This document shows positions 57,001 through 64,000 of a DNA stretch of 64,000 nt, piece by piece. Location of the stretch: the NCBI GenBank assembly GCA_002722315.1, contig PBLG01000018.1, positions 1-64,000 of the forward strand. The letters run 5' to 3'. Origin of the DNA: Lysobacterales bacterium (GTDB taxonomy: Bacteria > Pseudomonadota > Gammaproteobacteria > Xanthomonadales > Wenzhouxiangellaceae). The notes beneath the pieces were generated by a model, which searched no databases, was not told where the DNA came from, and saw only the letters and a program-made list of their open reading frames with translations. The position numbers and the translations under genes are program-made. Every line of letters begins with the position of its first letter. The stretch's first letter is position 1.

Positions 57001-57416
57001 TCGTGGCTGACGTAGACCCCGTCGCCGTAGCCGACGTGGCGGCCGCCGACGTTTTCGCCGGTGCCGACCCAGACCGTGTTGGGATTCGAGGGATCGAGCG
57101 TGACGGCGCCGATCGAGTAGGAACCCTGGTCGTCGAAGACCGGCGTCCAGGTGGTGCCCGAGTTGACCGTCTTCCAGACACCGCCGGAGCCGACCGCGAC
57201 GTACCAGACGTTGGGGTTGTCCGGGTGCAGCGCGATATCCGCGATGCGGCCGGACATGAACGCCGGGCCGATGGTGCGAAGTTCGAGGCCGGCGAAGGCG
57301 CTTTCGGTCATGTCACTCTGGTCGGAGTCGCGCTGGCCGAATGCGCTCAGCGAAAGCAGGAGACAGACTGCGACGACGCCGAATCGGCTTACGGATGCGA
57401 GGGTCGATGAATTCAT
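54099..57416 (-). CDS. large exported BNR/VPS10-like beta-propeller protein
   Basis: A 1105-residue exported protein. The signal peptide VVAVCLLLSLSAFG is followed by about 750 residues of BNR/sortilin-type propeller repeats, seen as SxDGGxTW blocks (VSHDGGATWTNVG, RTTDGGKSWNRT, RSTDGGQTWTEL, YSDDGGKTWTSI, VSDNGGDSWRKI). The C-terminal ~300 residues include a fibronectin-like segment (VEKGFHRVAWDLRMP) and a helical tail. Such proteins are common in gammaproteobacteria and Bacteroidetes; glycosidase activity is often assumed but not shown. The ATG at 57416 gives the signal peptide directly; the open frame further upstream is not similar. Substrate unknown. Confidence 0.88.
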   Translation of the reverse strand: MNSSTLASVSRFGVVAVCLLLSLSAFGQRDSDQSDMTESAFAGLELRTIGPAFMSGRIADIALHPDNPNVWYVAVGSGGVWKTVNSGTTWTPVFDDQGSYSIGAVTLDPSNPNTVWVGTGENVGGRHVGYGDGVYVSHDGGATWTNVGLEASEHISKIVIHPEDPNTVWVAAQGPLWNAGGERGLYRTTDGGKSWNRTLVGNEGDDRWTGVTDIVIDPRDPDVLYAATWQRHRTVASYVGGGPNSGIHRSTDGGQTWTELTNGLPSSDANANLGKIGLAISPQQPDVLYAAIETDRRTGGVWRSADRGASWQKMSDRVAGGTGPHYYQEIYASPHRFDRVYFMDVRAAYSDDGGKTWTSIADESKHVDNHALAFREGDPNYLLIGSDGGLYETFDHASTWRYIDNLPVTQFYKVAVDDAEPFYTVYGGTQDNNTQGGPSRTDTVHGVRNADWFVVLFGDGHQPATEPGNPDIVYAHWQQGNLVRADRTTGEIVYIQPQVEPGQAPNRFNWDAPILVSPHDPARIYHASQRVWRSDNRGDSWTMISEDLTRNQERIELDVMGRQWSWDAPWDTFAMSNYNTITSLAESPVVEGLLYAGTDDGLIQVSDNGGDSWRKIEVGDLPGVPDTAFVNDIKADLFDADTVYVALDNHKYGDFKPYLLKSTDRGRRWKSIAGDLPDRHLVWRLVQDHVDPELMFVGTEFGVFFTVDGGGKWIELTGNAPTISYRDLAIQRRENDLVGATFGRGFWILDDYSALRDVDAETLARDATLFEPRDAWWYIERGVLGDNEKGSQGHGLYTAPNPPFGAVFTYHLAETYKTDEQQRQAREKEILEARGDVPFPGWEQVEAEGRQPDPAILLTIRDADGNVVRRLEGPVEKGFHRVAWDLRMPAPNAIGDAGGWGEPQGFMVAPGTYTVELAKRIDGVVTALAEQQSFDVVRMREGALEGAEPAETVAFWKRLSDMQRQVSAANQVIVEARAKVDSLGAALARSTAPAGELDAELHAVSQRLYAIAEQLQGKRSLTELNEPQGPTIGQRLFVAMIGTGRSTYGPTPTHERSLEIAEQQFDEVRAELNRLVEQRIPALEDALFEAGAPWTPGSPVPAGID

Positions 57417-57537
57417 ATGGATTGCTCCGCTGCGGTTGCTGGAAGACGACTCGCGGCCGGGCGGGCCCCGGCCGAACGCACGACATTTACAGCCGATATT
57501 AGCAGCAACCTCCTGTCGGTTGCGGGGAGCGCGCCGC

Positions 57538-59100
57538 TCAGCTCGCGCGCGCTTCCGCGGCGCGAGAGGCGAGGGTCTCCAGGCGTTCCAGCCACGGCGC
57601 CAGTTGGGGCTCGAAGGTCCGCCAACGCCCGATCGATCGCGAATGCAGCGGCTCGCGGACCTGCACAGCGCTGATGGTATGGACAGGTCTGCGGTGATCG
57701 AAGAACCGCAGGCAGTCTTCCTGCCAGGGCAGGTCGCAGAATGCGAGCAGCCGCCGGATTTCGCGTTCCGGAGAACGGACGAGATCCTCGTATACGAGGT
57801 CCAAAACCGCCGGATGGCCGGGACCTCGGGAGTGTTCGCAGCTGGCGACGAAATCCTCGATTTCATCGCTGATGGTGTCGATGGATGTCGCGAAGCCCAT
57901 CTCCGGGCGAATCGGGCTGGCGAAGTTCGAAATGCAGACGTCGCGTGGATCTCGGTGCATTCGAACGACGCGTGCGCCCGGAAACAGCCGCCCGATCAGG
58001 GACAGGAGCCGGAAATTGACCGGCTGCTTGTCGACCAGCCGCCCGGGACGCTCATCGTCCAGGTAGCGGTCCGCGACCTTCTGCATTTCGCGCCGGAGCT
58101 TGTCCGGCGATGAGGTCAGTTCCGGGGATGTGCCGATACGGATCGCAAGGTCGGGCAGGTCGGGTCGTTCGCCGGCCGCGATCAGGCCGTCGTGCGCGGC
58201 CAGGATCTGCTCGGTCAGCGTGGTGCCCGAGCGCGAAACCCCGACGACGAAAATCGGCGACGCCGGATTCGGCTCCAGCGCTGCGGCCTGCCCGAGGCGA
58301 GCTTCGATCCCGGCCGCAGCCTCTTTCAACGTGCGCTGGTCGGCATCCAGCGACCGGTCGGCGGCGATTCGTGCCTGGGCGGCGTTGGCGGTCGAAAAGT
58401 GTTCGAAGGCGCGTCGCGCGTCGCCCCGGGCCTCGAAAAGACCACCCAGCGCGAAACCCCGGTGCACCTTCGACTGATCGTCGGTCGCCTCGGTGCGCGC
58501 CAGCGCATCGAGCAGCTCATCGTCGACGGCGGTGGTGCGCAGATCGCCCAGCGTGCGCAACGCGACCAGCGAATCCGGACGCAACGCCAGCGCGCGCAGC
58601 GCATGTTCGCGGGCGCTGTCGGCGTCGCCGGTCTGGAAGGCCAGGCGCGACATCTGTTCGTGGACAAGCGGATCGTCGGGCCGGGCCTGGAGAACGCGCG
58701 AAAGCGCCGATTCGGCATCCTCGGCACGGCCCACCATGAGACTGTAGTTGGCAAACTCGAGCAGGCAGTCCGGGTCGTCCGGCGCGGCCGACAGGGCCGA
58801 GCGGATCAGCGCGAGCGCCCTGGAGAACTGGCGCGCTTCGGCGCAGCTCCGGGCCCAGTCGCGAAGCACCGACCGCGCCAGCTTCGGGTCGAGCTGCTCG
58901 ACCTGGCCCAGGCATTGCTGCGCCACCTCCTGCATGCCGCCGCAGATCGAGACCGCGCCGGCCAGTCGAAACACCTGCTCGGTGACGCCGTGGCGCGCCC
59001 TCAGTGCCTGGACTTCCCGCATCGCCGATTGATACTCGCCGATCCGGATTCGATGACGAATTTCGCTCTCGACCACCGCCAGTCTTTCCGATTCCTTCAT
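57538..59100 (-). CDS. TPR-containing sulfotransferase family protein
   Basis: A 520-residue protein. The first ~260 residues form tetratricopeptide repeats (ALIRSALSAAPDDPDCLLE and LALRPDSLVALRTLGDLR). Then a sulfotransferase domain begins with the PAPS 5'-phosphosulfate loop IFVVGVSRSGTTLTEQIL. VVRMHRDPRDVCISNFASP carries the 3'-phosphate-binding Arg and Ser. The substrate (protein, glycan or lipid) is unknown. There is no signal peptide, so it is probably cytoplasmic. It is followed after 58 bases (minus direction from the amidase) and could be co-transcribed with the amidase upstream. Confidence 0.9.
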   Translation of the reverse strand: MKESERLAVVESEIRHRIRIGEYQSAMREVQALRARHGVTEQVFRLAGAVSICGGMQEVAQQCLGQVEQLDPKLARSVLRDWARSCAEARQFSRALALIRSALSAAPDDPDCLLEFANYSLMVGRAEDAESALSRVLQARPDDPLVHEQMSRLAFQTGDADSAREHALRALALRPDSLVALRTLGDLRTTAVDDELLDALARTEATDDQSKVHRGFALGGLFEARGDARRAFEHFSTANAAQARIAADRSLDADQRTLKEAAAGIEARLGQAAALEPNPASPIFVVGVSRSGTTLTEQILAAHDGLIAAGERPDLPDLAIRIGTSPELTSSPDKLRREMQKVADRYLDDERPGRLVDKQPVNFRLLSLIGRLFPGARVVRMHRDPRDVCISNFASPIRPEMGFATSIDTISDEIEDFVASCEHSRGPGHPAVLDLVYEDLVRSPEREIRRLLAFCDLPWQEDCLRFFDHRRPVHTISAVQVREPLHSRSIGRWRTFEPQLAPWLERLETLASRAAEARAS

Positions 59101-59158
59101 GTCGTTGTTCCGGGCCGGCCAGCGGCGAATTCAATAGCTTGTTTCGCGGCGCCCCGGG

Positions 59159-60802
59159 TCAAGGTGCCTCCGTGACCGGCGGACGGAAGCCGCCTGCGGC
59201 GTGCTCGAAGCCGCTGGCGATTTCGATCAGCGCCGGTTCGCTGAACTTCGCGCCGAAGATCGACAGGCCAACCGGCATGCCGTGCACCTGCCCCATCGGG
59301 ACGGTAATGTTGGGATAACCCGAAATCGCGGCCAGCGAAGAGCTTCCGCCGATGAAGTGGTCGCCGTTGATCAAGTCTATGGTCCAGGCCGCAGAACCAG
59401 TCGGCGCGATCAGCGCGTCCAGGCCGTGCTCGGCCAGCAGCTTGTCGATGCCGTCGGCGCGGGCCGCCTTCTGCGCGGCCGAAAGCGCCTCCCGGTAGGC
59501 CTCGTCGTCCAGTGGGCCCTTGGCCTGAGCCTGCTCGAAGATTTCCTGGTCGAACCACGGCATCTCGACGGCGGCGTTGTCGCGGTTGAACTCGATCAGG
59601 TCGGCCAGCGTCATGGTCGAGAGATCGGGGTCCGGCAGACCGGCCAGGTAGGTGTTCAGGTCGTGCTTGAATTCGTACAGCAGCACGTCGTAGGCCTTGC
59701 CGAAGAAATCGTCGGGGGCCTGCCATTCGATCTCGTCGATGATCTCGGCGCCGCCTTCGCGCATCTTCACGATGGCGGCTTCGAGCAGTTCATCGACTTC
59801 GCTGTGGAAACCGGCCGACGAGCGCAGCGCGCCGATCCGCTTGCCTTCCAGGCCGCCCGCGCCGAGATGGGCCGGCAGGTGATCCAGCGACCATGCGGGC
59901 CTTTCGGCGGTCGCCGGGTCGGCCTCGTCCGGGCCGGCCATCGCGGCCAGCAACACGACTGCGTCGTGCACGCTGCGCGCCATCGGTCCGGCGGTGTCCT
60001 GGCTGTGCGAAATCGGCACGATATGCGTTCGGCTCACCAGGCCTACCGTGGGCTTGATGCCGACAATGCCATTCGCCGAAGACGGGCAGACGATCGATCC
60101 ATTGGTTTCGGTACCGACGGCCAGCACCGTCATGCCCGCGGCCACGGCAACGCCCGAACCGGAGCTGGAGCCGCAAGGGGATCTGGTCGGGTCGTAGGCG
60201 TTGCGCGTCTGTCCGCCGACCCCGCTCCAGCCGCTGGAGGAGCGCTCGGAGCGGAAATTGGCCCATTCGCTCAGGTTGGCCTTGCCCAGGATGACCGCGC
60301 CGGCCGCGCGCAGGCGCGCGACCAGCGGCGCGTCGCGCCCGGTTACGTTGTCGGCCAGCGCCAGCGATCCGGCGGTGGTGGGCTGGTCGCGGGTTTCGAT
60401 GTTGTCCTTGAGGAGTACCGGGATCCCGTGCAGCGGGCCGGCCCAGTCGCCGGCCGCGAGCCGTGCGTCGAGCGCGCGCGCCTGGGCGCGGGCGGTCGGA
60501 TCGATCGCGATCACGGCGTTCAGCTCGGGGTTGAGCAACTCGATGCGGGCGATCTGGCGCTCGACCAGCACGGCCGAGGTCAGTTCGCCCTCGCGCATCG
60601 CCGTGTGCAGTTCGGCCACGGCGGGCCACTCGGCATAGCCGTCCTCGGCGGCCATCGCGACGCCGCCGAGCAAAAGACCTGCAAGCAAGGCAATGCCGCT
60701 GAGTCTGATCGAAGCGATTCTGGCGACGATGGTGCCGACTCCGGTGCCGACTCTGGTGGCGACTATCGTGTCGACGCTTGAACCTGAAATTGTCTTGGGC
60801 AT
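59159..60802 (-). CDS. exported amidase-signature family hydrolase
   Basis: A 547-residue amidase-signature enzyme. The catalytic Lys is in [14 protein letters not shown], and the Ser-cisSer pair lies in [14 protein letters not shown] and [27 protein letters not shown] is another conserved block. The N-terminus has an unusual repetitive lead ([19 protein letters not shown]) encoded by imperfect 12-base repeats, then a signal-like helix ([20 protein letters not shown]), so export is likely. The ATG at 60802 was chosen; the open frame extends 29 codons further. The bond cleaved is unknown. Confidence 0.9.
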   Translation of the reverse strand: MPKTISGSSVDTIVATRVGTGVGTIVARIASIRLSGIALLAGLLLGGVAMAAEDGYAEWPAVAELHTAMREGELTSAVLVERQIARIELLNPELNAVIAIDPTARAQARALDARLAAGDWAGPLHGIPVLLKDNIETRDQPTTAGSLALADNVTGRDAPLVARLRAAGAVILGKANLSEWANFRSERSSSGWSGVGGQTRNAYDPTRSPCGSSSGSGVAVAAGMTVLAVGTETNGSIVCPSSANGIVGIKPTVGLVSRTHIVPISHSQDTAGPMARSVHDAVVLLAAMAGPDEADPATAERPAWSLDHLPAHLGAGGLEGKRIGALRSSAGFHSEVDELLEAAIVKMREGGAEIIDEIEWQAPDDFFGKAYDVLLYEFKHDLNTYLAGLPDPDLSTMTLADLIEFNRDNAAVEMPWFDQEIFEQAQAKGPLDDEAYREALSAAQKAARADGIDKLLAEHGLDALIAPTGSAAWTIDLINGDHFIGGSSSLAAISGYPNITVPMGQVHGMPVGLSIFGAKFSEPALIEIASGFEHAAGGFRPPVTEAP

Positions 60803-60963
60803 TCTCGAATCTTTCCTGGTGGGCGGGACGACTGAACGGGGCGACTTTAGAGCACCGGCTATCATGCAGCAAGCCGAGGGCCAATACAACGCGACGGCTC
60901 AACGGCCGCGCCCGGCCCTGCTATGATCGCGCTTTGGGAAAGTACTTGTTGCGGAATCCACTC

Positions 60964-61641
60964 ATGCGAATCTCTGGCGTCTCGATCATCACGGCCATCG
61001 CTGCCGTCGCAGTATTTTGCCCGGTTTCATCACCGGTTCACGCTCAGCAGTCGGCCGCCGAATGCGCCGCGATCGAAAACGACCAGGAGCGTCTTGAATG
61101 CTTCGACCGGTTCTATGCCGGCGAAAGCAGCGCGAGCGCGTTGGATACATCTTCGAGCAGCGATGCCCGGCCAGCGGCAACAGATACCGAACGGGCGCAA
61201 CGCGAAGCCGAACTGGCGCGTCGCGAAGCCGAGCAGGCGCGTCGCGAAGCTGCACAGGCGCGACTGGAAGCCGAACAACTGCGCCGGGAACTGGAACAGG
61301 GGCGGCGGGAAGTCGCTGACCTGCGCCGGGAAAGCGACCGGCGGGCCGAACCCGAGCCAGAACCCGAAGGAACGCCGGAAGAGCGATTCGGGATGGAAAA
61401 GAAGGTGCTGGAGCTGGGCGGCGACGAAATGTCGAGCACCGCCATCGGAGACTTCCGTCTCTGGAACAAGGGTCAGCGTATCGAGCTCGAAAACGGCCAG
61501 GTCTGGGAAATCACCAACGACACCAACCTGTTTCACAAGGCCACAAACCCGAGCGTGACCATAGAGAAGGGACTGTTCAGTTCATTCTATCTGCACATCG
61601 ACGGTGTCTCGAAGAGCCTCAAGGTCCGGCGCATCCGCTGA
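60964..61641 (+). CDS. periplasmic coiled-coil protein of unknown function
   Basis: A 225-residue protein with a signal peptide (ITAIAAVAVFCPVSSPVHA). Next is a short motif CAAIENDQERLECFDRFY, then a charged coiled coil made of repeats of the type AELARREAEQARREA encoded by 21-base repeats. After an E/P linker, a small C-terminal beta domain follows (DFRLWNKGQRIELENGQVWE, then SVTIEKGLFSSFYLHIDG). Proteins of this layout are found in related gammaproteobacteria without known role. The CxxI...RLxC(Y/F)D motif also occurs in the PldA extension of this window. It is convergent with proA, with a shared terminator between them. Confidence 0.8.
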   Translation: MRISGVSIITAIAAVAVFCPVSSPVHAQQSAAECAAIENDQERLECFDRFYAGESSASALDTSSSSDARPAATDTERAQREAELARREAEQARREAAQARLEAEQLRRELEQGRREVADLRRESDRRAEPEPEPEGTPEERFGMEKKVLELGGDEMSSTAIGDFRLWNKGQRIELENGQVWEITNDTNLFHKATNPSVTIEKGLFSSFYLHIDGVSKSLKVRRIR

Positions 61642-61663
61642 CCTCGCGCCTCGACTTGACTTG

Positions 61664-61692
61664 AAAGCCCCGGCCACGACCGGGGCTTTTTT
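61664..61692. terminator. bidirectional intrinsic terminator
   Basis: Stem GCCCCGG/CCGGGGC around a short loop, with AAA on one side and TTTTTT on the other. It sits between the convergent coiled-coil gene and proA, and the T-run favours termination of the plus-strand gene. Confidence 0.9.
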
Positions 61693-61705
61693 GTTCTGTC
61701 GCGTA

Positions 61706-62977
61706 TCAGGGCCGGACCTGGCCGTTACCCCGCACCAGGTACTTGAACGTCGTGAGCTGCTCCAGCCCGACCGGGCCGCGCGCGTGCAGCCGGCCGGTCG
61801 CGATGCCGATCTCGGCGCCGAAGCCGAATTCGCCGCCGTCGGCGAACTGGGTCGACGCGTTGTGGACCACGATGGCGCTGTCGACCCGGTTCAGGAACGC
61901 AGCGACCACGTCGCGATCCGAAGCCAGGATGCCGTCGGTATGGCCCGAGCCGTAGCGCGCGATATGGCCCATCGCCGCTTCCGGCGAATCCACGCAGCGC
62001 ACGGCCAGGATCGCATCCAGGTATTCGGTCGACCAGTCGGACTCCGCGGCGGCAACAATCCGGTCGTCCTGTTCGCGCGCATCGGCGTCCCCGCGAACTT
62101 CGCAACCCAGTGCGGCGAGCTTGTCGACCAGTCGGGGCAGCCGGTCGAGGCAGTCGCGATCGATCAGCAGGGTCTCCAGCGCGCCGCAGATGCCGGGCCG
62201 GCGCATCTTGGCATTGACGATTACCGCTATCGCCATGTCGGGATCGGCCGAGGCGTGCCAGTAAAGGTGATTGTTGCCGTCGAGGTGGGCGAAAACCGGC
62301 ACGCGCGCGTCGCGTTGAACCCGCTCGACAAGCGACCGGCCGCCACGCGGCACGATCACGTCCACCCACTCGTGCGCGCCCAGCAGCGCGCCGACCAGTT
62401 CGCGGTCCTGGGACGGCACCATCTGGACAGTATTCGGATCCAGCCCCGCCGATTTCAGTCCCGACACGATGGCGGCATGAACGGCGCGGTTGCTTTCCAC
62501 CGCCTCGCTGCCGCCGCGCAGGATTACCGCGTTGCCGGCCTTCAGGCACAGCGCGGCGGCGTCGGCGGTCACGTTCGGCCGCGACTCGTAGATCACGCCG
62601 ACAACGCCGATCGGCACCGCGATGCGGGCGATGTCCAGTCCGTTCGGACGCTGCCAGCGCGCCAGCTCCCGACCGACCGGGTCGGGTAATCCGGCCACCG
62701 TTTCGAGATCCTGCGCAATCGCCTCGACGCGTTCGGCGTCCAGCGTCAGTCGATCGACCATGGCCCCGGACAGGCCCCGCTGCCCTGCGCGCCGGCAATC
62801 CTCGGCGTTGGCCTCGAGGATCGGTTCGGCGGCAGCGCGAATCGCGCGCGCCGCCGCGCGCAGCGCCTCGTCCCGCTCCGCGACCGGACAGCCTGCCAGT
62901 GCCGCCGACGCCGCCCGCGACTGTCGCCCGATTTCGGCCATCATCTCGTCCACTGTCTTGTTCTTCATATCGCTCAT
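61706..62977 (-). CDS. proA: glutamate-5-semialdehyde dehydrogenase (gamma-glutamyl phosphate reductase)
   Basis: A 423-residue NADPH-dependent enzyme for the second step of proline synthesis. Characteristic segments are PIGVVGVIYESRPNVTADAA, CLKAGNAVILRGGSEA and the catalytic Cys in MRRPGICGALETLL. ARYGSGHTDGILASD and NASTQFADGGEFGFGAEIG complete it. Length is typical. The ATG at 62977 overlaps the proB stop by four bases (ATGA); the open frame beyond that is a proB shadow. It is co-transcribed with proB. Confidence 0.98.
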   Translation of the reverse strand: MSDMKNKTVDEMMAEIGRQSRAASAALAGCPVAERDEALRAAARAIRAAAEPILEANAEDCRRAGQRGLSGAMVDRLTLDAERVEAIAQDLETVAGLPDPVGRELARWQRPNGLDIARIAVPIGVVGVIYESRPNVTADAAALCLKAGNAVILRGGSEAVESNRAVHAAIVSGLKSAGLDPNTVQMVPSQDRELVGALLGAHEWVDVIVPRGGRSLVERVQRDARVPVFAHLDGNNHLYWHASADPDMAIAVIVNAKMRRPGICGALETLLIDRDCLDRLPRLVDKLAALGCEVRGDADAREQDDRIVAAAESDWSTEYLDAILAVRCVDSPEAAMGHIARYGSGHTDGILASDRDVVAAFLNRVDSAIVVHNASTQFADGGEFGFGAEIGIATGRLHARGPVGLEQLTTFKYLVRGNGQVRP

Positions 62978-64000
62978 CGGTCGAAAAGTACCAGGTCGTC
63001 GCGGTGAACCACCGGGCCGCGGCCGGCGTAACCGAGGATGGTCTCGAACTCGCTGCTGCGCCGCCCGGCGATTCGGCGGGTCTCGGAGGCATCGTAGCCG
63101 CACAGCCCGTGTCCGATCACGCCCTGGTCACTTCGCAGTTCGATCAGGTCGCCGCGCCTGAAGTCGCCCCTGACCTCGACGATGCCGCCGGCCAGCAGGC
63201 TGGCGCCGCGGCCAAGCGCCTCGGCTGCGCCGCGGTCCACCAACAGCGACCCGGCCGAGTGCTGCAGCGAACGCAGCCACTGCTTGCGCCGGACCAGCGG
63301 CCGGGTCGAGGCGTGAAAGCAGGTGCCCGTCCCGCTGTCGCAATAGGCCTGGATGGGCCTGTCGTGGCTGCCGTTGGCGAGCAGTACGGGGCAGCCGCCG
63401 GCGGTCGCGATGCGCGCCGCGGCAATCTTGCTGACCATGCCGCCGGTGCCGAAGCCCATGGTCTCGGCATTGCCGGCAAGCGCCTCGATGCCGGCGTCGA
63501 TGACCGGCACCTCGCCGATCAGCTTCGCGTCGGGGTTGCGTCGCGGGTCGGCGTCGAACAGCCCGTCGACGTCGCTGAGCAGCAGCAACAGTTCGGCGCC
63601 GGCCAGCAGGGCGACGCGAGCCCCCAGGCGATCGTTGTCGCCGAAACGGATCTCGCCGGTGGCGACGGTATCGTTCTCGTTGACCACCGGCACGATGCCG
63701 CGCTCCAGCAGTGTCTCGACCGTGTTGCGCGCGTTCAGGTAGCGGCCGCGGTCTTCCAGGTCGTCCAGCGTCAGCAGCAGCTGGGCGGCATCGCGCCCGC
63801 TTTCGGCCCACACGTCGGCCCAGGTGCCGGCCAGGCGAATCTGGCCCACGGCGGCCGCGGCCTGGGCCTCGGCCAGGCTGGCCGGGCGGCCCTCGATGCC
63901 GAGTGCGGCGCGGCCCAGCGCGATTGCGCCCGACGACACGATCACGATCGGACCGGGCCGGCCGGCAAGCTGTCGCGCCAGGCCCGCCATCCATTCGCGG
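62974..64000 (-). CDS. proB: glutamate 5-kinase, 5' end cut by the window edge
   Basis: About 342 codons of the ProB kinase, which phosphorylates glutamate to start proline synthesis and is the target of proline feedback inhibition. The frame is open to the window edge, so the true start lies beyond position 64000 and the first few dozen residues are missing. Visible are VIVSSGAIALGRAAL, NENDTVATGEIRFGDNDRL, LLLLSDVDGLFDADPR and GTGGMVSKIAAARIAT. A C-terminal PUA domain is present (GSLLVDRGAAEALGRGASLL), as in the long form of the enzyme. Confidence 0.97.
   Translation of the reverse strand, partial: REWMAGLARQLAGRPGPIVIVSSGAIALGRAALGIEGRPASLAEAQAAAAVGQIRLAGTWADVWAESGRDAAQLLLTLDDLEDRGRYLNARNTVETLLERGIVPVVNENDTVATGEIRFGDNDRLGARVALLAGAELLLLLSDVDGLFDADPRRNPDAKLIGEVPVIDAGIEALAGNAETMGFGTGGMVSKIAAARIATAGGCPVLLANGSHDRPIQAYCDSGTGTCFHASTRPLVRRKQWLRSLQHSAGSLLVDRGAAEALGRGASLLAGGIVEVRGDFRRGDLIELRSDQGVIGHGLCGYDASETRRIAGRRSSEFETILGYAGRGPVVHRDDLVLFDR

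Overview
The window is a high-GC (roughly two thirds G+C by eye), gene-dense bacterial chromosome segment with gammaproteobacterial content. Markers are the rpsU-yqeY-dnaG-rpoD block divergent from tsaD, a PlsB acyltransferase, PldA, an RND efflux set and RAYT/REP elements. An XanB2-like chorismatase points toward Xanthomonadales or a relative such as Wenzhouxiangella. That placement is inference from family content; there is no rRNA in the window.

Layout. 0.2-2 kb: a queuosine-mannosyltransferase-like glycosyltransferase and a secreted MORN-repeat protein. 2.3-7.8 kb (minus): rpoD, dnaG, yqeY and rpsU, with two repeat-filled gaps inside the block. 7.8-10.3 kb (plus): tsaD, folB, folK and a small hydrolase. 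10.3-10.9 kb: a RAYT flanked by REP palindromes. 11-13.8 kb (minus): anmK and an M23 endopeptidase (peptidoglycan recycling and remodelling). 13.9-21.1 kb: tyrS, purD, uvrD, a hydrolase and pyrF. 21.1-21.6 kb: a candidate small RNA and a repeat. 21.6-29.7 kb: plsB, a TetR regulator, a lipoprotein/SirB2 pair, a DSD1-type PLP enzyme, an acetyl-CoA hydrolase/transferase and a YafJ-like glutamine amidotransferase.

29.7-33.9 kb is a visibly lower-GC insert with two overlapping genes: an exported protein of unknown function and a subtilisin-like protease with a DUF5648-like tail. A 165-bp direct repeat brackets it. That repeat is the 3' end of the amidotransferase gene, and its second copy overlaps the end of a convergent cation/proton antiporter gene.

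34-43.5 kb: the antiporter, an M49-like lipoprotein, a large membrane diguanylate cyclase, a hydrolase, PldA, a tandem 330-bp repeat and tRNA-Val(CAC). 43.5-48.4 kb: an RND efflux operon with its TetR regulator. The pump gene carries a one-base frameshift, and two near-identical palindromes look like the operator sites. 48.4-64 kb: an octamer array, VKOR-thioredoxin fusion, DUF885 peptidase, PAP2, degenerate EAL protein, chorismatase, a large BNR/VPS10-like protein, TPR-sulfotransferase, amidase, a coiled-coil periplasmic protein and proB-proA (proB cut by the window edge).

Non-coding structure is unusually rich. The most striking element is a 56-nt module present five times, always exactly 56 nt long, whose central hairpin changes on both arms between copies. 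Other families are REPs, CCGCGGAT terminal-inverted-repeat elements and CACGAAG hairpins. No CRISPR array, prophage, integrase or classical insertion sequence was seen.
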